Assembly (NCBI GenBank): GCA_963576785.1 | Contig: OY756149.1 | Span: 1 to 64,000, forward strand | Length of the DNA: 64,000 bases | Reading direction: 5' to 3' | Source of the DNA: Chlorophyllum brunneum | Taxonomy: Eukaryota > Basidiomycota > Agaricomycetes > Agaricales > Agaricaceae | Part shown: positions 61,922 through 64,000 of the stretch, piece by piece | How positions within the stretch are numbered: position 1 is the first letter of the stretch | Layout: every line of letters begins with the position of its first letter | Program-made: the position numbers and the translations under genes | The notes under the pieces: generated by a model | Databases searched by the model: none | The model's input: the letters and a program-made list of their open reading frames with translations, nothing else | What the model was told of the DNA's origin: nothing

Positions 61922-64000
61922 ACAGTCACATTGTCAAATGCCTCGGTACCTCTGAACTTCATGGTGCAAAATTATCCAGCCTATGTAAAGTTGTTTGCAT
62001 CACTCAAGTCAAAGTACTAGGTGCAATTCTAAAAACTCACAAGCGACCTTTCAGCTCATTTGGACCCCCTCCCTTTGAGATTGTAGTCATTCGAAGTCAC
62101 CTTTGTCTCGCACAAGATCGTACACCACCTACCTCATGCCCTGAATCCTCACATTCACAGTCCCGAAACCCAATAAACATCCTAACACCTTCTAATCCAT
62201 CTATCTTACCACTGGACCCTGCCGATTTTCATGATCAAACGCTACCTAGTGCCAATCTCGCCCCTGTTTATGATATTATTGAAGAGAGTTGTTTAATATC
62301 ACAAGCAGATCTTGGCAACTACATGGTTGATGAAGCAAGCACTATAGAGGGAAAGAAAATACTTGGCCCTGTACCAACACAGTGGCCAATGGAGATTCGA
62401 AGTCAAGTTATCAAGGACCCTTTTCATGTATTCAAGATGTTAAACATACCATGTGGCCATGGCCTTCGCTTTGCATTTGCAAATGCACTACGTGATGCTA
62501 TATTCATACCTGAGAAGGAGGATAGAGACCGAATCCATGCCTGGGCCACTTCACCTAATTCTCCAACCACATTTGAGAGCTTGAAGGACAAGTCTCCAAA
62601 AGCTCTTTGGAAACATTGCTGTCGAGTAATTCCACCTCCTGAACTCCTTTACCTCTTGTTCACCAGGTCTTCGAAACATATGACCCTCTTAAAGATGCTC
62701 AAAATGGGCAAAAACTATTCAACAATGCAACGTGGCATGTTTCCAAGAATATTCTAACTCTAATCCGTGACGGATACCTCTCAGACCCATCTGGTATTCT
62801 GTTATACACTCAACTTGGAATTGATAAGTCATTTGGTAACCTTCCTATCTACCATTGCCTGTGAGGAACAAATCAAACAGAAGGCGGAGTTCATACTCAT
62901 CTACGACCACGCTTACCCACTTCCGGTGCTTCAATCCGATTTGTTAATAGTTCTTTATCGGACTTTGTTCTGCAACACAATCTTCTTGTATGTCTATATT
63001 ATCTTTACTCCTGCTATATTTGTAACTCATCAATTTATCAGGTTGGAACATTCAACAGTACTGGCCAACAATATCGGGGTCATTTCAACATCTGGATCAC
63101 AAACGAAATCCAAGAACTCATTGAATATCTTAGAGAACATGAAATACTGGAAGATATTCCAAACCAGACTACCACTCTGACACCAAATGATTGGGTGAAT
63201 GGTAATCTATACACACAAACTTCGGAGGTTGTAGGAGTTGCTCCAATTCCTCCGGCAGTGCGCGAATTATGTGGAATGGCGGGTCATGAACAAAGTACTG
63301 GTATTGATGCTAAACGAGCATATGGGTTCCTTGCATCACTTCAAGAAACACGGAAAGCCATTCTTCCGGTGCACTCAGCTGCTGAACGTCAACTCTTTCG
63401 AAAACTTTTGCATGAGAATCCAGCATTTAATTCTCCATCAGGACCAATTTGGAAGCATGCCGTCAAGGCATGGAACCGTATTGCTGATGATACTGATGAA
63501 ATTTATTATAAGGTTAGTCTCAACCACACCCAATCTATGGACCTATCAGGCTAATAACGTTTTACAGCTTCCAGAACACCTCTCGCTTCACTACTCGAGT
63601 TGGAAGACCAATCTCAACATCAAGGAAACTCTTTCAATGACTTCAGCCACCCGTCATCCCTTGCAAGTCCCTTTATCTGATATTTCGCGTGCAGACAATG
63701 CTCCTGTTCCTCCTGCACATCAACTGCGCCCACACAAAGTCAATCATGGCTTTGTTTCCCTTGACAACCAACACTATCACGTTGTCAATCCACCCACCCA
63801 ACCACTGTTTCCGGAATTAGATAATGGTACAGCCCCAATGTCCATGTTACACAGCCATGATAGACTGGACCCAGTCACTGCTGCTCCGGAACCACCTTCC
63901 CGCCTCACAAACTCACTGGCTGCCAAGTTTACCATGCATCATGTAGCCAAAAAGCGTGTTGCGAGCACCATAGATGGTGTTCATCCAGTTAAGAAGGCTC

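Larger units (their letters stand above)
52601..64000 (+). pseudogene. DUF6729 / DDE-like / 3'-5' exonuclease giant gene, degenerate and split
   Basis: A large basidiomycete gene type whose members look transposon-derived. The start is near ATG 52601 (MVTGYVVAQTPLHLLPELSY). A Cys-rich DUF6729-like block lies at ~53640-54170 (FHSWDSRILTILPRALRLEF). A DDE-like segment follows (ICAIDHSHK, VNGVRVFNGLFTMM, LIYTNNMADQQFLEE). The DnaQ-like 3'-5' exonuclease domain has FDTEWN (exo I, ~54910) and IDYAACDAYVSLALY (exo III, ~55375). After the LTR element the frame resumes at 61927 with HIVKCLGTSELHGAKL and runs to the window edge. In-frame stops (for example ~54345, after SSQW-L) and frame changes show decay. 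The LTR insertion (55530-61921) splits it with an ACAGT duplication. Confidence 0.7.

Overview
This is the left end of a chromosome from a filamentous basidiomycete, most likely an agaricomycete mushroom. Position 1 starts inside a CCCTAA telomere array. Most genes carry several 35-60 bp GT-AG introns, and the recognisable gene set fits this group: E(z)/KMT6, Brr2, two Chs7 chitin synthase export chaperones, DUF6533-like membrane proteins, HNH_2 nuclease-like families, and DUF6729/exonuclease giant genes. The exon models below were assembled by eye from splice motifs and family resemblance. No search was run.

0-3.3 kb: a telomere array (1-102) runs straight into an endonuclease-less Penelope-like retroelement of the Coprina type. 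Its reverse transcriptase ORF is open through the telomere repeats. It has a structured 3' region and a well-formed hammerhead ribozyme (3193-3268), and it ends on an internal telomere tract (3299-3320). The polarity fits cDNA added onto an older chromosome end, 5' truncation, and re-capping by telomerase.

3.3-18 kb: a diverged LRR-like tandem repeat, then an E(z)/KMT6 H3K27 methyltransferase gene (minus, 4076-6788) with all key domains visible. It is divergent from a decayed Brr2 spliceosomal helicase gene (7048-12952), which has deletions, stops and a chimeric 3' end. A DUF6533-like membrane protein gene (15778-16906) follows in otherwise gene-poor DNA.

18-36.5 kb: a CHS7 gene, then a tandem cluster of HNH_2-like genes and fragments that share a promoter motif and include copies of the CHS7 3' end. 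Next come a six-BRCT Rtt107/Brc1-like scaffold gene, a small secreted protein gene and a subtilisin (S8) protease gene, all on the minus strand.

36.5-43.5 kb: sparse DNA with a tiny secreted peptide gene, a single-pass membrane protein gene and a second CHS7 paralogue.

43.5-52.5 kb: an inverted patchwork of at least five pieces of the 21-34 kb region (HNH genes, CHS7 tail, BRCT-gene linker, protease-downstream DNA). It is interrupted by a 3.3 kb AT-rich transposon with ~570 bp terminal inverted repeats.

52.5-64 kb: a degenerate DUF6729 / DDE-like / 3'-5' exonuclease gene running off the right edge. It is split by a full-length Ty3 chromovirus (55530-61921) with nearly identical 305 bp LTRs, an ACAGT target duplication, an apparent Tf1-type self-priming site and an extra ORF after the chromodomain. 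I saw no rRNA, tRNA or CRISPR array.
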